Below, piece by piece: positions 1-8,783 of a stretch of 64,000 nucleotides of DNA. Both the position numbers and the translations under genes were made by a program. Numbering within the stretch: the stretch's first letter is position 1; every line of letters begins with the position of its first letter. Origin of the DNA: Paraflavisolibacter caeni (GTDB lineage Bacteria; Bacteroidota; Bacteroidia; Chitinophagales; Chitinophagaceae). The stretch lies in the NCBI RefSeq assembly GCF_025628885.1, contig NZ_JAOTIF010000007.1, positions 161,395 to 225,394 of the forward strand, written 5' to 3'. Under the pieces are notes generated by a model. That model saw nothing but the letters and a program-made list of their open reading frames with translations. It was not told the DNA's origin and did not search any database.

Positions 1-220
1 CTCTGTGATCGGGCATCAAATCGGGCACCGGTTGGTCACACAAATGTATTTCCCGGGAGATCCATTATTTGAATTTGATCCCATTTTCCAATCAGTTCCC
101 AAGCATGCAAGGGAATTATTAATAGCCAAATTCAGGATGGACTGGACTGAGCCTGAATTTGCGCTGGCTTATGAATTCAATATTGTTTTAAACGGTAAAT
201 GTCAAACTCCTTTTGAATAA
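1..220 (+). CDS. pcaH: Protocatechuate 3,4-dioxygenase beta subunit, C-terminal part (5' end outside window)
   Basis: The reading frame is open from base 2 and ends in TAA at 218-220. The last 72 residues carry the PcaH C-terminal pattern RLVTQMYFPGDPLFEFDP, then TEPEFALAYEFNIVLNG and the terminal TPFE. PcaH and PcaG together form the non-haem Fe(III) intradiol dioxygenase that opens protocatechuate to 3-carboxy-cis,cis-muconate. In the family the His-x-His iron ligands sit just before this stretch, so they lie outside the window; I cannot check them. The stop codon overlaps the pcaG start by one base (TAATG), which indicates translational coupling. Only the C-terminal third is visible, but the pcaG neighbour makes the assignment firm. 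Confidence 0.9.
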   Translation, partial: SVIGHQIGHRLVTQMYFPGDPLFEFDPIFQSVPKHARELLIAKFRMDWTEPEFALAYEFNIVLNGKCQTPFE

Positions 221-831
221 TGGAAAAACTAAGACAAACACCTTCGCAAACAGTCGGACCTTTCTTTGCCTACAGTTTAACTGCAGAACAATACGGTTAT
301 GATTACAACAGCCTTATCAATGGTTTATTGATCAACCATGATACAGAAGGAGAACGCATTTATATTACTGGTCGTATTTATGATGGTAAGGGCCAAACGA
401 TCCCTGACGCTTTGATCGAATTGTGGCAAGCTGATGCAAACGGACAGTATCGCTCTTTGCCTATTCACCAAAAGAATGATGGTTTTACCGGCCTTGGCCG
501 CCTGGGCACAGGAACTGATGTACAGGATCGTTTTTTGTTTACCACGATCAAGCCTGGTTCCATCGGAGATGGTCAGGCTCCTCATATCAATATCATATTG
601 TTTATGAGAGGCTCCCTGCATCGATTGTACACCAGGCTTTATTTTTCGGATGAATCAGCAACTAATAGCCAGGATGAATTGTTCAATACCATTCCAGAAG
701 AAAGAAGAAATACCCTAATAGCACAGCGTAAACAAAATGCCGGAAGAATAGAATATCATTTCGATATCTATATGCAGGGGGAAAAAGAAACAGTTTTTTT
801 GATGTATATAACAAATGATGTCATTTCATGA
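220..831 (+). CDS. pcaG: Protocatechuate 3,4-dioxygenase alpha subunit
   Basis: This 203-residue cytoplasmic protein has the intradiol dioxygenase fold signatures: [14 protein letters not shown] near the N-terminus, [20 protein letters not shown] and ADANGQY at residues about 50-75, and the C-terminal [12 protein letters not shown] block. Length matches PcaG (about 190-210). PcaG lacks the iron ligands and supplies part of the substrate pocket next to PcaH. It starts one base inside the pcaH stop and its own TGA overlaps the next ATG (ATGA at 828-831), so pcaH, pcaG and the CoA-transferase gene are tightly coupled. No competing interpretation is likely. Confidence 0.93.
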   Translation: MEKLRQTPSQTVGPFFAYSLTAEQYGYDYNSLINGLLINHDTEGERIYITGRIYDGKGQTIPDALIELWQADANGQYRSLPIHQKNDGFTGLGRLGTGTDVQDRFLFTTIKPGSIGDGQAPHINIILFMRGSLHRLYTRLYFSDESATNSQDELFNTIPEERRNTLIAQRKQNAGRIEYHFDIYMQGEKETVFLMYITNDVIS

Positions 832-2210
832 AACGAGTTCCACAAATTACGGCTGCAGAAGCTGCAGCACTGGTAAAGGTTGGTGATACGGTATTAGGTG
901 GTGGTTTTGGTATGACCGGCAACCCTGTTCATTTGCTTCATGCCCTTGCGGAAACGGGTACAAAGAATTTAACCTTTATTGGAAATAATGTAGGAGAGCC
1001 TGGTTTGGGTGGAGGAAGGCTACTGAAAAACGGACAGATCAAGAAAATGATTGGTTCCTTTTTTACGTCTAATCCTGATGCTGTAAAAGCGGCACAAGCT
1101 GGAGAAGTAGCATATGAGCTATTACCACAGGGAACATTAGCCGAAGCGATAAGGGCAGGTGGCGCCGGTATAGGTGGATTTTATACGCCCACATCAGCAG
1201 GAACACTGATTGCGCAAGGGAGGGAAACCAAAATTATAGATGGAGTAGAGCAGGTTTTTATCAAAGGCATCAGAGCTAATGTAGCCTTCATCAGGGCCTG
1301 GCGCGCCGATACGGCAGGCAACCTGACCTACCGGATGACAGAGCAAAACTTTAACCGGGCCATGGCCACAGCGGCAGACCTAGTAGTTGCTGAAGTAGAG
1401 GAAATTGTGCCTGTTGGTGAACTGGATCCAAACCACATTCATACGCCAGGTTGTTACGTGGACTACCTGGTGCAGGCCCATGTTTCCCTGGAAAACCTGG
1501 GAAGTTCTGCTTCTGTTGGTTCTTCTAAGAAAGTAAGTGAATCCAGGATGAATATGGCCAGGCGTGCCTTTGCAGAACTGAATAAAGGTGATGTCGTCAA
1601 TCTCGGTATTGGTATTCCTACATTGGTTGCAGATCTCATCAAACCCGAACATGGCATCATTTTGCACACTGAAAACGGCATGCTGGGTGTAGGGCCTTCT
1701 CCAATAGATGGGGGTGCAATGGACTATCCCGTTAATGCCGGGAAAATACCTGTTACAGCCCTTCCCGGCAGCTCTTATTTTGATAGTACAGACAGCTTTG
1801 CCATGATCCGCGGCGGGCATGTGGATGTAGCCATAATGGGCGGATTGGAAGTAGATGAACAAGGGAATTTAGCCAACTGGGCGGTGCCTGGTAAACCTCT
1901 ATTGGGCGTGGGGGGTGCCATGGACCTGGCATCAGGAGCCAAGAAGCTGATTGTTACCCTTACTCATGCCGATCCTGATGGAACTTCCAAGATTGTACCC
2001 CAATGTACTCTGCCACTAACGGCACATGGAGTCGTTGATCTGGTGATCACCGACCTGGCAGTTTTTGCATACCCGGATGGGCAATTGACTTTAATAGAGC
2101 TCATGCCTGGAGCTACCCTGGAAGAAGTAAGGGCTAAAACTGCAGCAAAATTTATTGAACAATTGGAAAAGGATAAAGTTGAAAAAAATGAAACAAGCAT
2201 ATATCGTTGA
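828..2210 (+). CDS. pcaIJ: Fused 3-oxoadipate (3-oxoacid) CoA-transferase, subunits A and B in one chain
   Basis: The 460-residue protein joins an A-type half (residues about 1-215, with [11 protein letters not shown] and [13 protein letters not shown]) to a B-type half (about 235-450, with the [11 protein letters not shown] active-site block). Glu282 of that block is the expected catalytic glutamate that forms the CoA thioester. The halves are joined by a Ser/Gly-rich linker around residues 220-238. In the pathway the enzyme moves CoA from succinyl-CoA to 3-oxoadipate. PcaI and PcaJ are two separate proteins in the classical systems; here they are fused as in eukaryotic SCOT, so acetoacetate is a possible alternative substrate. 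The pca context favours 3-oxoadipate. The 3' end overlaps the pcaF start by 23 bases. Confidence 0.88.
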   Translation: MKRVPQITAAEAAALVKVGDTVLGGGFGMTGNPVHLLHALAETGTKNLTFIGNNVGEPGLGGGRLLKNGQIKKMIGSFFTSNPDAVKAAQAGEVAYELLPQGTLAEAIRAGGAGIGGFYTPTSAGTLIAQGRETKIIDGVEQVFIKGIRANVAFIRAWRADTAGNLTYRMTEQNFNRAMATAADLVVAEVEEIVPVGELDPNHIHTPGCYVDYLVQAHVSLENLGSSASVGSSKKVSESRMNMARRAFAELNKGDVVNLGIGIPTLVADLIKPEHGIILHTENGMLGVGPSPIDGGAMDYPVNAGKIPVTALPGSSYFDSTDSFAMIRGGHVDVAIMGGLEVDEQGNLANWAVPGKPLLGVGGAMDLASGAKKLIVTLTHADPDGTSKIVPQCTLPLTAHGVVDLVITDLAVFAYPDGQLTLIELMPGATLEEVRAKTAAKFIEQLEKDKVEKNETSIYR

Positions 2211-3396
2211 TAGTATCCGTACGCCTATTGGAAATCTGGGAGGAAGTCTTTCTTCAGTACGTACAGACGATTTGGCCACTTTGGTCATCAAAGAATTGGT
2301 AGGCCGTATTCCCAATATCCCCACAGAAGTAATTGATGATGTGATTTTAGGATGTCACAACCAGGCAGGAGAGGATAACCGCAATGTGGCCCGTATGGCA
2401 TTGTTGCTGGCCGGTTTGCCCACCTCTGTACCCGGTGAGACAGTGAACCGTCTTTGTGCATCAGGTATGTCGGCAGTCATGCATGCTGCACATGCTATCA
2501 AAGCAGGAGAAGGGGATGTGTTTATAGCGGGGGGGGTAGAAAATATGACCAGGGGGCCATGGGTGATTTCCAAATCATCTAAGCCTTTCGGTACCGATGC
2601 TCAAATGTTTGACTCCAGTTTTGGCTGGCGTTTTGTTAATCCCAAAATGCACCAGATGCATGGTACCGATGCTATGGGTGCCACGGCAGAAAACCTGGTG
2701 GACATCTATAAGATCAGCCGGGAGGACCAGGATCATTTTGCTTATCATTCCCACGAGCGTGCAGCCAAGGCCAGGGATTCAGGCAGGTTTGCAGAAGAGA
2801 TCGTGCCTGTTGAAATACAGGTGAAGAAGGGTGAAACCTCTTTATTTAAAGATGATGAATTCATCAAGGATCATACAACCCTAGAGAAACTCGCACAATT
2901 GAAACCAGTATTCCGTAAGGAAGGTGGATCGGTAACCGCAGGAAATTCATCGGGGATCAATGATGGAGCTGTTGCTATGTATATTGTATCTGAAGATGCG
3001 TTGAAAAAGTACAATCTTACACCCAAGGCAAGGATTGTATCTTCAGCCGTTGTAGGAGTTGAACCCAGGATCATGGGTATTGGTCCTGTAGGTGCTACCC
3101 AGAAAGCTTTGAAGAAAGCAGGTCTTACAATTGAAGATATGGACCTGATCGAATTCAATGAAGCCTTTGCGGCACAAACATTAGCTTGTATACGGGAACT
3201 TGGTTTGACTGAAGATGATCCGCGCATCAATCCGAATGGGGGAGCCATTGCATTGGGACATCCTCTTGGTATGTCGGGTGCCAGGATTATCCAGACTGCA
3301 GCACATGAATTGCATAAACAAAACAAAAGATATGCATTGGCTACCTTGTGTATAGGAGTTGGGCAGGGTTATGCTACGATCATTGAAAGAGTTTAA
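2188..3396 (+). CDS. pcaF: 3-oxoadipyl-CoA / acetyl-CoA C-acyltransferase (thiolase)
   Basis: This is a 402-residue thiolase from the ATG at 2188 ([15 protein letters not shown]); an in-frame TTG at 2155 would add an unlikely 11-residue tail. The three thiolase signatures are present: the nucleophile Cys90 in NRLCASGM, His358 in [19 protein letters not shown] and Cys388 in CIGVGQG, with NEAFAAQ in between. It would cleave 3-oxoadipyl-CoA to succinyl-CoA and acetyl-CoA, the last step of the beta-ketoadipate pathway. Sequence alone does not separate PcaF from general beta-ketothiolases; the position directly after the CoA-transferase, with a 23-base overlap, decides it. Confidence 0.88.
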   Translation: MKQAYIVDSIRTPIGNLGGSLSSVRTDDLATLVIKELVGRIPNIPTEVIDDVILGCHNQAGEDNRNVARMALLLAGLPTSVPGETVNRLCASGMSAVMHAAHAIKAGEGDVFIAGGVENMTRGPWVISKSSKPFGTDAQMFDSSFGWRFVNPKMHQMHGTDAMGATAENLVDIYKISREDQDHFAYHSHERAAKARDSGRFAEEIVPVEIQVKKGETSLFKDDEFIKDHTTLEKLAQLKPVFRKEGGSVTAGNSSGINDGAVAMYIVSEDALKKYNLTPKARIVSSAVVGVEPRIMGIGPVGATQKALKKAGLTIEDMDLIEFNEAFAAQTLACIRELGLTEDDPRINPNGGAIALGHPLGMSGARIIQTAAHELHKQNKRYALATLCIGVGQGYATIIERV

Positions 3397-3477
3397 AATA
3401 ATACTATAAATATTGTCCAATATCCTAATATCCCATTATCTTAATGTTTATAAATTCTAACATACAATTGTTTATTC

Positions 3478-4809
3478 ATGCAGCACCTGTATGAGGCCAT
3501 CTTTTATGATCCAAAAGTGAACTTGCTTTTTCGTGATGAAGCCATCATTCAATACATGCTTCAGTTTGAAAGTGCATTGGCCCAGGCTCAAGCTATATGT
3601 GGTGTTATACCCGGTGAGGCAGCTCAGGTTATAAGTGAATGTTGCCAAGTTGCAAACATCAACAAAGAACAATTAATAGCTGATGCAGCCCTGGGTGGCA
3701 ACGTTAATATACCCCTGGTTAAACAATTGACCTCTGTAGTCAATCAGAAAGATGCAGCAGCTGCAAAATATGTTCATTATGGCGCCACCAGCCAGGATGT
3801 CATTGATTCGGCGGTGATGCTGCAGTTAAAAGATGCTATTGATCTGATTGCCAAAGGCCTGGACGTTTTGATTGAACAATTGACATTACTGGTAGAAACT
3901 CACAGGAATACAGTAATGATAGGCCGTTCTTTTATGCAACAAGCACGTCCAATCACATTTGGTTTCAAAGTGGCTCATTGGTTGGACGGAATTTTGCGAT
4001 CAAAGGAAAAAGTGGATGATTTATTAAAAGAAAACTTTGTTCTTCAATTGGGAGGAGCAGTTGGTACTTTTCATGGTATGATGGGAAGGGGTTTAATGGT
4101 GGCAGAAAAGATGTCTGGACTACTCGGACTCAAGATGCTTTCCATCCCCTGGCATACACAAAGAGACTGTTTGGCAGCAATTGCTACAACGTTAGGTATC
4201 CTAAATGGTAGCCTTGGTAAAATAGCCAAAGACATTTCGCTGTTGATGCAAACGGAGATAGCAGAAGTTTTCGAGCCCTCGGGTAAGGGTAAGGGCGGTT
4301 CCTCTACTATGCCGCATAAGAGAAATCCGGTAGGTTGTATTGCTATCCTTGCCAATGTTCAACGGGTGCCATCATTAGTAGCCACAATGCTTGGTACGAT
4401 GGTGCAGGATCATGAAAGAGGTACAGGGACCTGGCATGCTGAATGGGAAACCATCAGTGCCATCGTGCAACTGACGGCAGGTTCATTGCGCAAGGCTACA
4501 GAAGTAACGAATGGTTTGGAAGTGGATAAAGAACAGATGCTGCGCAATATTGAAATTACCAAAGGGTTGATCTTTGCTGAAAATATATCACTTGCTTTAG
4601 CAGAAAAAATCGGGAAACAGGAAGCGCATGAATTGATAGAAAAATGCTGTCAGGAGGTGCAAAGGAGTGGCATGCATTTGAAAAATATCGTTTTGGAAAA
4701 TACAGTTATGAGGCAATATTTAACCAGTAGTGAGATTGAGGGGCTTTTTGATCCGGTTAGGTCAATTGGATTATGTGAGGAGTGGATTAAACGGGTTTTA
4801 AACATATAG
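3478..4809 (+). CDS. pcaB: 3-carboxy-cis,cis-muconate cycloisomerase
   Basis: The 443-residue protein belongs to the fumarase/aspartase superfamily. It has HYGATSQDV at 100-108 and the superfamily signature GSSTMPHKRNP at 274-284. The N-terminal LYEAIFYDPKVNLLFRDEAIIQYMLQFE block and the length are typical of PcaB rather than adenylosuccinate lyase. The reaction closes 3-carboxy-muconate to 4-carboxymuconolactone. An 81-base AT-rich gap without a clear promoter or terminator separates it from pcaF. No pcaC or pcaD follows; they must lie upstream of the window or elsewhere. A weak hairpin (GAATCC/GGATTC, 4810-4826, no T-run) directly follows the stop. Confidence 0.88.
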   Translation: MQHLYEAIFYDPKVNLLFRDEAIIQYMLQFESALAQAQAICGVIPGEAAQVISECCQVANINKEQLIADAALGGNVNIPLVKQLTSVVNQKDAAAAKYVHYGATSQDVIDSAVMLQLKDAIDLIAKGLDVLIEQLTLLVETHRNTVMIGRSFMQQARPITFGFKVAHWLDGILRSKEKVDDLLKENFVLQLGGAVGTFHGMMGRGLMVAEKMSGLLGLKMLSIPWHTQRDCLAAIATTLGILNGSLGKIAKDISLLMQTEIAEVFEPSGKGKGGSSTMPHKRNPVGCIAILANVQRVPSLVATMLGTMVQDHERGTGTWHAEWETISAIVQLTAGSLRKATEVTNGLEVDKEQMLRNIEITKGLIFAENISLALAEKIGKQEAHELIEKCCQEVQRSGMHLKNIVLENTVMRQYLTSSEIEGLFDPVRSIGLCEEWIKRVLNI

Positions 4810-5008
4810 GAATCCCGTCAGGATTCAAACTTGAGCGAGGAAATGCTTATCCAGCAAGGATTTTCAATGATCAATAATTTTCAGTTCACCGGGTAGTTCA
4901 CCCGATCACCAGCAACATAAAAATTACTGATGGTTGGTAAAGTTACCGCGCACCTGGTTTGGGACCAGCCCCCGCCTTTTGGTCATATGACCAATAAAGA
5001 TTAATCTC

Positions 5009-5146
5009 TCACCCACAAAAAGATACGCAATGGTAGTTATATAGCGATAGCAGTTGCCTTTGGAAGCCGCTACTAGTAAGCATCCGGTTACATTTAGGGC
5101 AGGTTAGAAACCCTCTTTGTAGTAAAAAAAATGTTAATGGTTTAGT
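5009..5146 (-). pseudogene. Remnant of a serine recombinase, zinc beta-ribbon part
   Basis: Read on the - strand, this stretch gives LQRGFLTCPKCNRMLTSS followed about 20 residues later by YNYHC and FCG. That is the layout of the zinc beta-ribbon found after the catalytic domain of large serine recombinases (RGFL-CPxC, then a Tyr-rich stretch and HC...C). All four cysteines are present. The frame stops (TGA at 5009-5011) right after the last Cys-Gly; shifting by one base would continue Gly-Glu-Arg, which fits a frameshift. No resolvase catalytic domain is visible around it. I read it as the decayed relic of an integrated element. The 93-residue open frame that contains it (up to 5290) has an unrelated N-terminal half. 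Confidence 0.5.
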
Positions 5147-5408
5147 GTTAAGTGTATGATTCATGTCAATTATTTGCTTCAGTTTTGAGGTTCCTGTGCA
5201 AAGAAAATGATATATCAGAACTAATGCATCATCAAAAAAATCTTCATGCCTGATGCTGCGCCGATGTGCTACTCTGCCGTATTTTGACATTAATTGTCAA
5301 TACGACACATATAAAAATATTTTAAATGCAGTGTCGATAATTCGGGCAATTGCATGCCTGGCCTGATTATCATTGAGTACTTAAAGTTTTCTTAAAGTGA
5401 GGCATTGC

Positions 5409-5444
5409 TTCGCAAATTGACAGTTATATTTCGCAAACAGACTG
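5409..5444. repeat. Two direct repeats, 21-base period, upstream of susC
   Basis: TTCGCAAA occurs at 5409-5416 and again at 5430-5437. Over 15 positions the two copies match at 12 (pattern TTCGCAAAnnGACnG). The start-to-start distance is exactly 21 bases, about two helical turns, and the pair ends about 20 bases upstream of a -7-like box. This is the arrangement expected for an activator that binds as a head-to-tail dimer, such as the AraC-type output domain of hybrid two-component systems. The regulator itself is not in the window. Confidence 0.5.
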
Positions 5445-5465
5445 GGCTGTAAGTGGCAGTGTATC

Positions 5466-5473
5466 TACCTTTA
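5466..5473 (+). promoter_or_regulatory. Possible -7 box for the first SusC/SusD operon
   Basis: TACCTTTA matches the Bacteroidota -7 consensus TAnnTTTG in all but the last fixed base. It lies 34 bases before the SusC start and just downstream of the paired repeat, as for an activator-dependent promoter. No good TTTG -33 box is seen. Confidence 0.35.
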
Positions 5474-5506
5474 GTTCCGTTTTCTGCAAAAAAAATATAA
5501 TACCCT

Positions 5507-8500
5507 ATGGTAGTACTTCTAAAACGATGCTCGCTAGCATTCTTCTTCATGTTCTTTCTTGCCTTCGTGGCAATGGCGCAAAAGCGCACAATTAAAGGAA
5601 AAGTGATAGACCAAAACAGTGCCTTCTTAAAGGGGGTAAGTGTAATGGTCAAAGGTTCCAAACAAGGAACGGTTACCGACGATGCCGGTCAATTTTCCAT
5701 CGGGGTTGAAAATGCCAATACCGTTTTGGTTTTCTCCTTCTCTGGATTTGCTACCAGCGAAGTTCAGGTTGGATCGGGCAAGACTACAATAAATGTAACA
5801 TTGACCCAGGAAGATAAAACTTTGCAAGATGTAGTGGTAGTGGGTTACGGTAAACAAAAGAAAATCAATATGACAGGCGCTATCGAAACGATTAGCAGCA
5901 AAGCATTGGAAAATCGTCCTGTGACCAGTGCCAGTGCCCTATTGCAAGGTACGTCTCCAAGTTTGGTTTTCAGTACACCGGGTGGTGGTAACACGCCTGG
6001 CTCAAGACCTACTATTCAAATCAGGGGACAAGCAATGTTAAGTGGTGCTACTGAACCATTGGTTGTAATTGATGGTATTCCTGGATCTATGACGGACTTC
6101 AACGCATTGAACCCCAATGATATCGAAAGCGTATCGGTATTGAAAGATGCCGCAGCATCTGCTGTATATGGAGCCCGCGCACCTTACGGTGTTCTTGTGG
6201 TTTCTACAAAAATGGCTAAGAAAAACGAAAAGCCCCAATTTACGTATAATGCCAACTTTGCAAATGTTACTCCTGTAAGAGTGCCTCACACTGTTGATGC
6301 ATACACTTACGCGCTTTGCATGAATCAGGGGCAAATGAATGTTGCTGGAGGGAATGCAAATGCGGTAAGTTATACACCGGGTATTTTGGATACAATTCAG
6401 GACAACATAAATAATCCCGGAAAATATACCTACGCTCAACTGAATCCTTTCACCTATACCAACGGTGTTCCTACCGGCTATGGTGTTGCTATGAACAACA
6501 ACGATATGATGGATATATGGTTGCGGTCTTCTTTGCGCCAGCAGCATGATTTCTCGGTAAGAGGTGGAAGTGATAAAACTACTTACTTCCTTTCCGCAGC
6601 GTTTGTGAATCAACCGGGTGTTTTGAATTATATAGAAGATATAGACAATTATAAACGATATAATCTCAACGCAGGATTGGTGTCACAGGTAAATGACTGG
6701 CTTAAATTGACATACCGTACCCGTTATTCGCTTGCTCAGGCAACAGCCCCGATGGGAGACTTGGGTGGGGGTAGAGACCGGATGTATACATTTATTTTCG
6801 GTGCAGCGCCTACTACTCCTCTGATTACCGCGGTGGGAGAGCTGAATCCCTTTATGCTTCAATCAATGAATAATGGTAGCGCTGTGAGTAAATCTCATCG
6901 TCTGGATAATATATTAGGAGCTGATATTGATATCATGAAGGGCTGGACAGCGCATATTGACGGTACCTGGCGTTTGGCAGTGGATGACTACCAAGCGCTT
7001 CAGAAACCGACAGTTACGAAGCAGCCTAACGGATCGTATGCAGCGAATAGTGGCGCTAATGTATCCGCATTAACGAAACAGGTTGCATTGGATAGATACT
7101 GGACGCTTCAGGGATATATGGCGTATGAGTATGCGCTTAAGAAACATACATTCAGAATTCAAGCCGGTGCTTCGGCGGAAGAGGATAATTATAAAAGAAT
7201 GACTGGTAATAATATTAACCTTTATGTACCAGATTTACCTGCATTCGCTGTTGCATCAGGAGCATCACCTTCACTTAGTGATGGGGTAAGCACCTGGGCT
7301 ACTGCCGGATTCTTTGGAAGGTTTAATTACAATTATGACAACAGATACTTATTGGAAGTGAATGGACGTTACGATGGTTCCGGTCGCTACTCAGCCGATA
7401 AACGTTGGGGCTTTTTCCCTTCAGCATCTGCCGGTTGGAATATGAGTAATGAAAAATTCTGGGAAAGCATAGCACCGATCGTTAATCGTGCGAAACTAAG
7501 AGCTTCTTATGGTACCGTGGGTAATCAGGGTAACGCAGCAGGTTATGTACATATACCTACCATGACAACAGGCAATAAGTCTTCATGGCTGTTCAATGGA
7601 GCAGCTCTTCCTTATGTGAATATGCCGGGCATATTGAACATGGATCTTACCTGGGAAAAATTAACCACGGCTGACCTTGGCCTGGAATTGGGCTTCCTGA
7701 ACAACCGCCTGACTACAGAGTTTGATTATTTTAATAGAACAACATGGGATATGATCGGACCGGCTACTCCTGTACCAACGGTGTTAGGTGCATCTGCTCC
7801 GGCTGTAAACAATGCTGAAATGGTGACCAAAGGTTGGGAAGGGCAAGTAAAATGGGCTGACAACATCAACAAAAGATGGAACTATAGTGTAGGATTAGGT
7901 ATGTCAGATGCGATGTCACATGTAACCAAATACAACAATCCTACTCCTTTGTACACTGACTGGTATGTAGGGAGAGAATTTGGAGAAATTTGGGGATATA
8001 CTTCTAATCGCTTGCTGGTTCAAAGTGATTTTCCTACTACTGCTATCACCGGACAACAACCAACCATAAATCAAAGTAGGATATCTAACGGTTCAAAATG
8101 GTATGCCGGTGATGTGAAGTATGAAGACCTTAATAAAGACGGTCTAATATCTCCGGGTGCTTCAACTGTTGCAGATCACGGCGATCTTAGCAAAATAGGA
8201 AACAGTACGCCTCGCTATCGCTTTAGTTTCAATCTGGCTAGCGGTTATAGTTTTCCAAAAGCAGGTCGTGTAGATCTTGCTGTATTCCTGGAAGGTGTTG
8301 GCAAACGTGACCTATTTATGGGAAGTACTTATTCTTTTTGGGGCGGGCCTTTAAGTGGCATTACTTCGATCGCACAAGGTATATATAAAGGGGACAAGTC
8401 ATTGGACTTTTATAGAGATGCCAATAGTGCCCCAAGAGTTCTTTCAGTACTGGGCGAAAATGTAAATTCTTATTTCCCAAGACCTTATACTGGAGCTGAA

Positions 8501-8764
8501 GGGGTTAAAAACTTCGCGACCAGTACCAGGTATATGGTGAGTGCTGCCTATATGCGTTTGAAAAACGTGATGGCAACCTATACTTTACCAAACGAATGGT
8601 TGAACGTAGCAAAAATAAAGACCTGTCGCTTTTATTTCTCGGCAGAAAACATCGCTGTGTTGTCGGCAGAAAACATGCCTAACTACATAGATCCGGAAAA
8701 TGGTGTGGGTCTTTCGTATCCACAACAGGCAACGTACTCATTCGGTGTGAATCTTGGATTTTAA
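5507..8764 (+). CDS. SusC-type TonB-dependent outer-membrane transporter (pair 1)
   Basis: The 1085-residue protein has a signal peptide (1-25, ending AMAQ), a carboxypeptidase-regulatory-like domain (about 28-102), the conserved DVVVVGYGKQKK block at 108-119, a plug domain (to about 235, including VLKDAAASAVYGARAPYG) and a beta-barrel that ends in YSFGVNLGF. Such proteins form a lidded barrel with SusD and import oligosaccharides with TonB energy. The substrate cannot be read from the sequence; the neighbouring enzymes point to pectin. The SusD partner follows after 19 bases. A possible -7 box and a 21-base-period direct repeat lie upstream, so the operon is probably activator controlled. 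Confidence 0.93.
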   Translation: MVVLLKRCSLAFFFMFFLAFVAMAQKRTIKGKVIDQNSAFLKGVSVMVKGSKQGTVTDDAGQFSIGVENANTVLVFSFSGFATSEVQVGSGKTTINVTLTQEDKTLQDVVVVGYGKQKKINMTGAIETISSKALENRPVTSASALLQGTSPSLVFSTPGGGNTPGSRPTIQIRGQAMLSGATEPLVVIDGIPGSMTDFNALNPNDIESVSVLKDAAASAVYGARAPYGVLVVSTKMAKKNEKPQFTYNANFANVTPVRVPHTVDAYTYALCMNQGQMNVAGGNANAVSYTPGILDTIQDNINNPGKYTYAQLNPFTYTNGVPTGYGVAMNNNDMMDIWLRSSLRQQHDFSVRGGSDKTTYFLSAAFVNQPGVLNYIEDIDNYKRYNLNAGLVSQVNDWLKLTYRTRYSLAQATAPMGDLGGGRDRMYTFIFGAAPTTPLITAVGELNPFMLQSMNNGSAVSKSHRLDNILGADIDIMKGWTAHIDGTWRLAVDDYQALQKPTVTKQPNGSYAANSGANVSALTKQVALDRYWTLQGYMAYEYALKKHTFRIQAGASAEEDNYKRMTGNNINLYVPDLPAFAVASGASPSLSDGVSTWATAGFFGRFNYNYDNRYLLEVNGRYDGSGRYSADKRWGFFPSASAGWNMSNEKFWESIAPIVNRAKLRASYGTVGNQGNAAGYVHIPTMTTGNKSSWLFNGAALPYVNMPGILNMDLTWEKLTTADLGLELGFLNNRLTTEFDYFNRTTWDMIGPATPVPTVLGASAPAVNNAEMVTKGWEGQVKWADNINKRWNYSVGLGMSDAMSHVTKYNNPTPLYTDWYVGREFGEIWGYTSNRLLVQSDFPTTAITGQQPTINQSRISNGSKWYAGDVKYEDLNKDGLISPGASTVADHGDLSKIGNSTPRYRFSFNLASGYSFPKAGRVDLAVFLEGVGKRDLFMGSTYSFWGGPLSGITSIAQGIYKGDKSLDFYRDANSAPRVLSVLGENVNSYFPRPYTGAEGVKNFATSTRYMVSAAYMRLKNVMATYTLPNEWLNVAKIKTCRFYFSAENIAVLSAENMPNYIDPENGVGLSYPQQATYSFGVNLGF

Positions 8765-8783
8765 TTGATAAAATAAAATAATT

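Larger units (their letters stand above)
4810..5506. other. Spacer of about 700 bases with little coding content
   Basis: No intact gene is supported here. The left part holds a weak hairpin at 4810-4826 after pcaB. The middle holds a - strand remnant of a serine recombinase (listed separately). The right part holds regulatory sequence for the SusC gene: two copies of CTTAAAGT 11 bases apart (5380-5387, 5391-5398), the 21-base-period repeat at 5409-5444 and a -7-like box at 5466. Confidence 0.6.

Noticed and set aside
6038..6613. 191-codon open frame on the - strand
   Set aside because: It is antisense to the plug and early barrel region of the SusC gene at 5507 and has no protein-like features.
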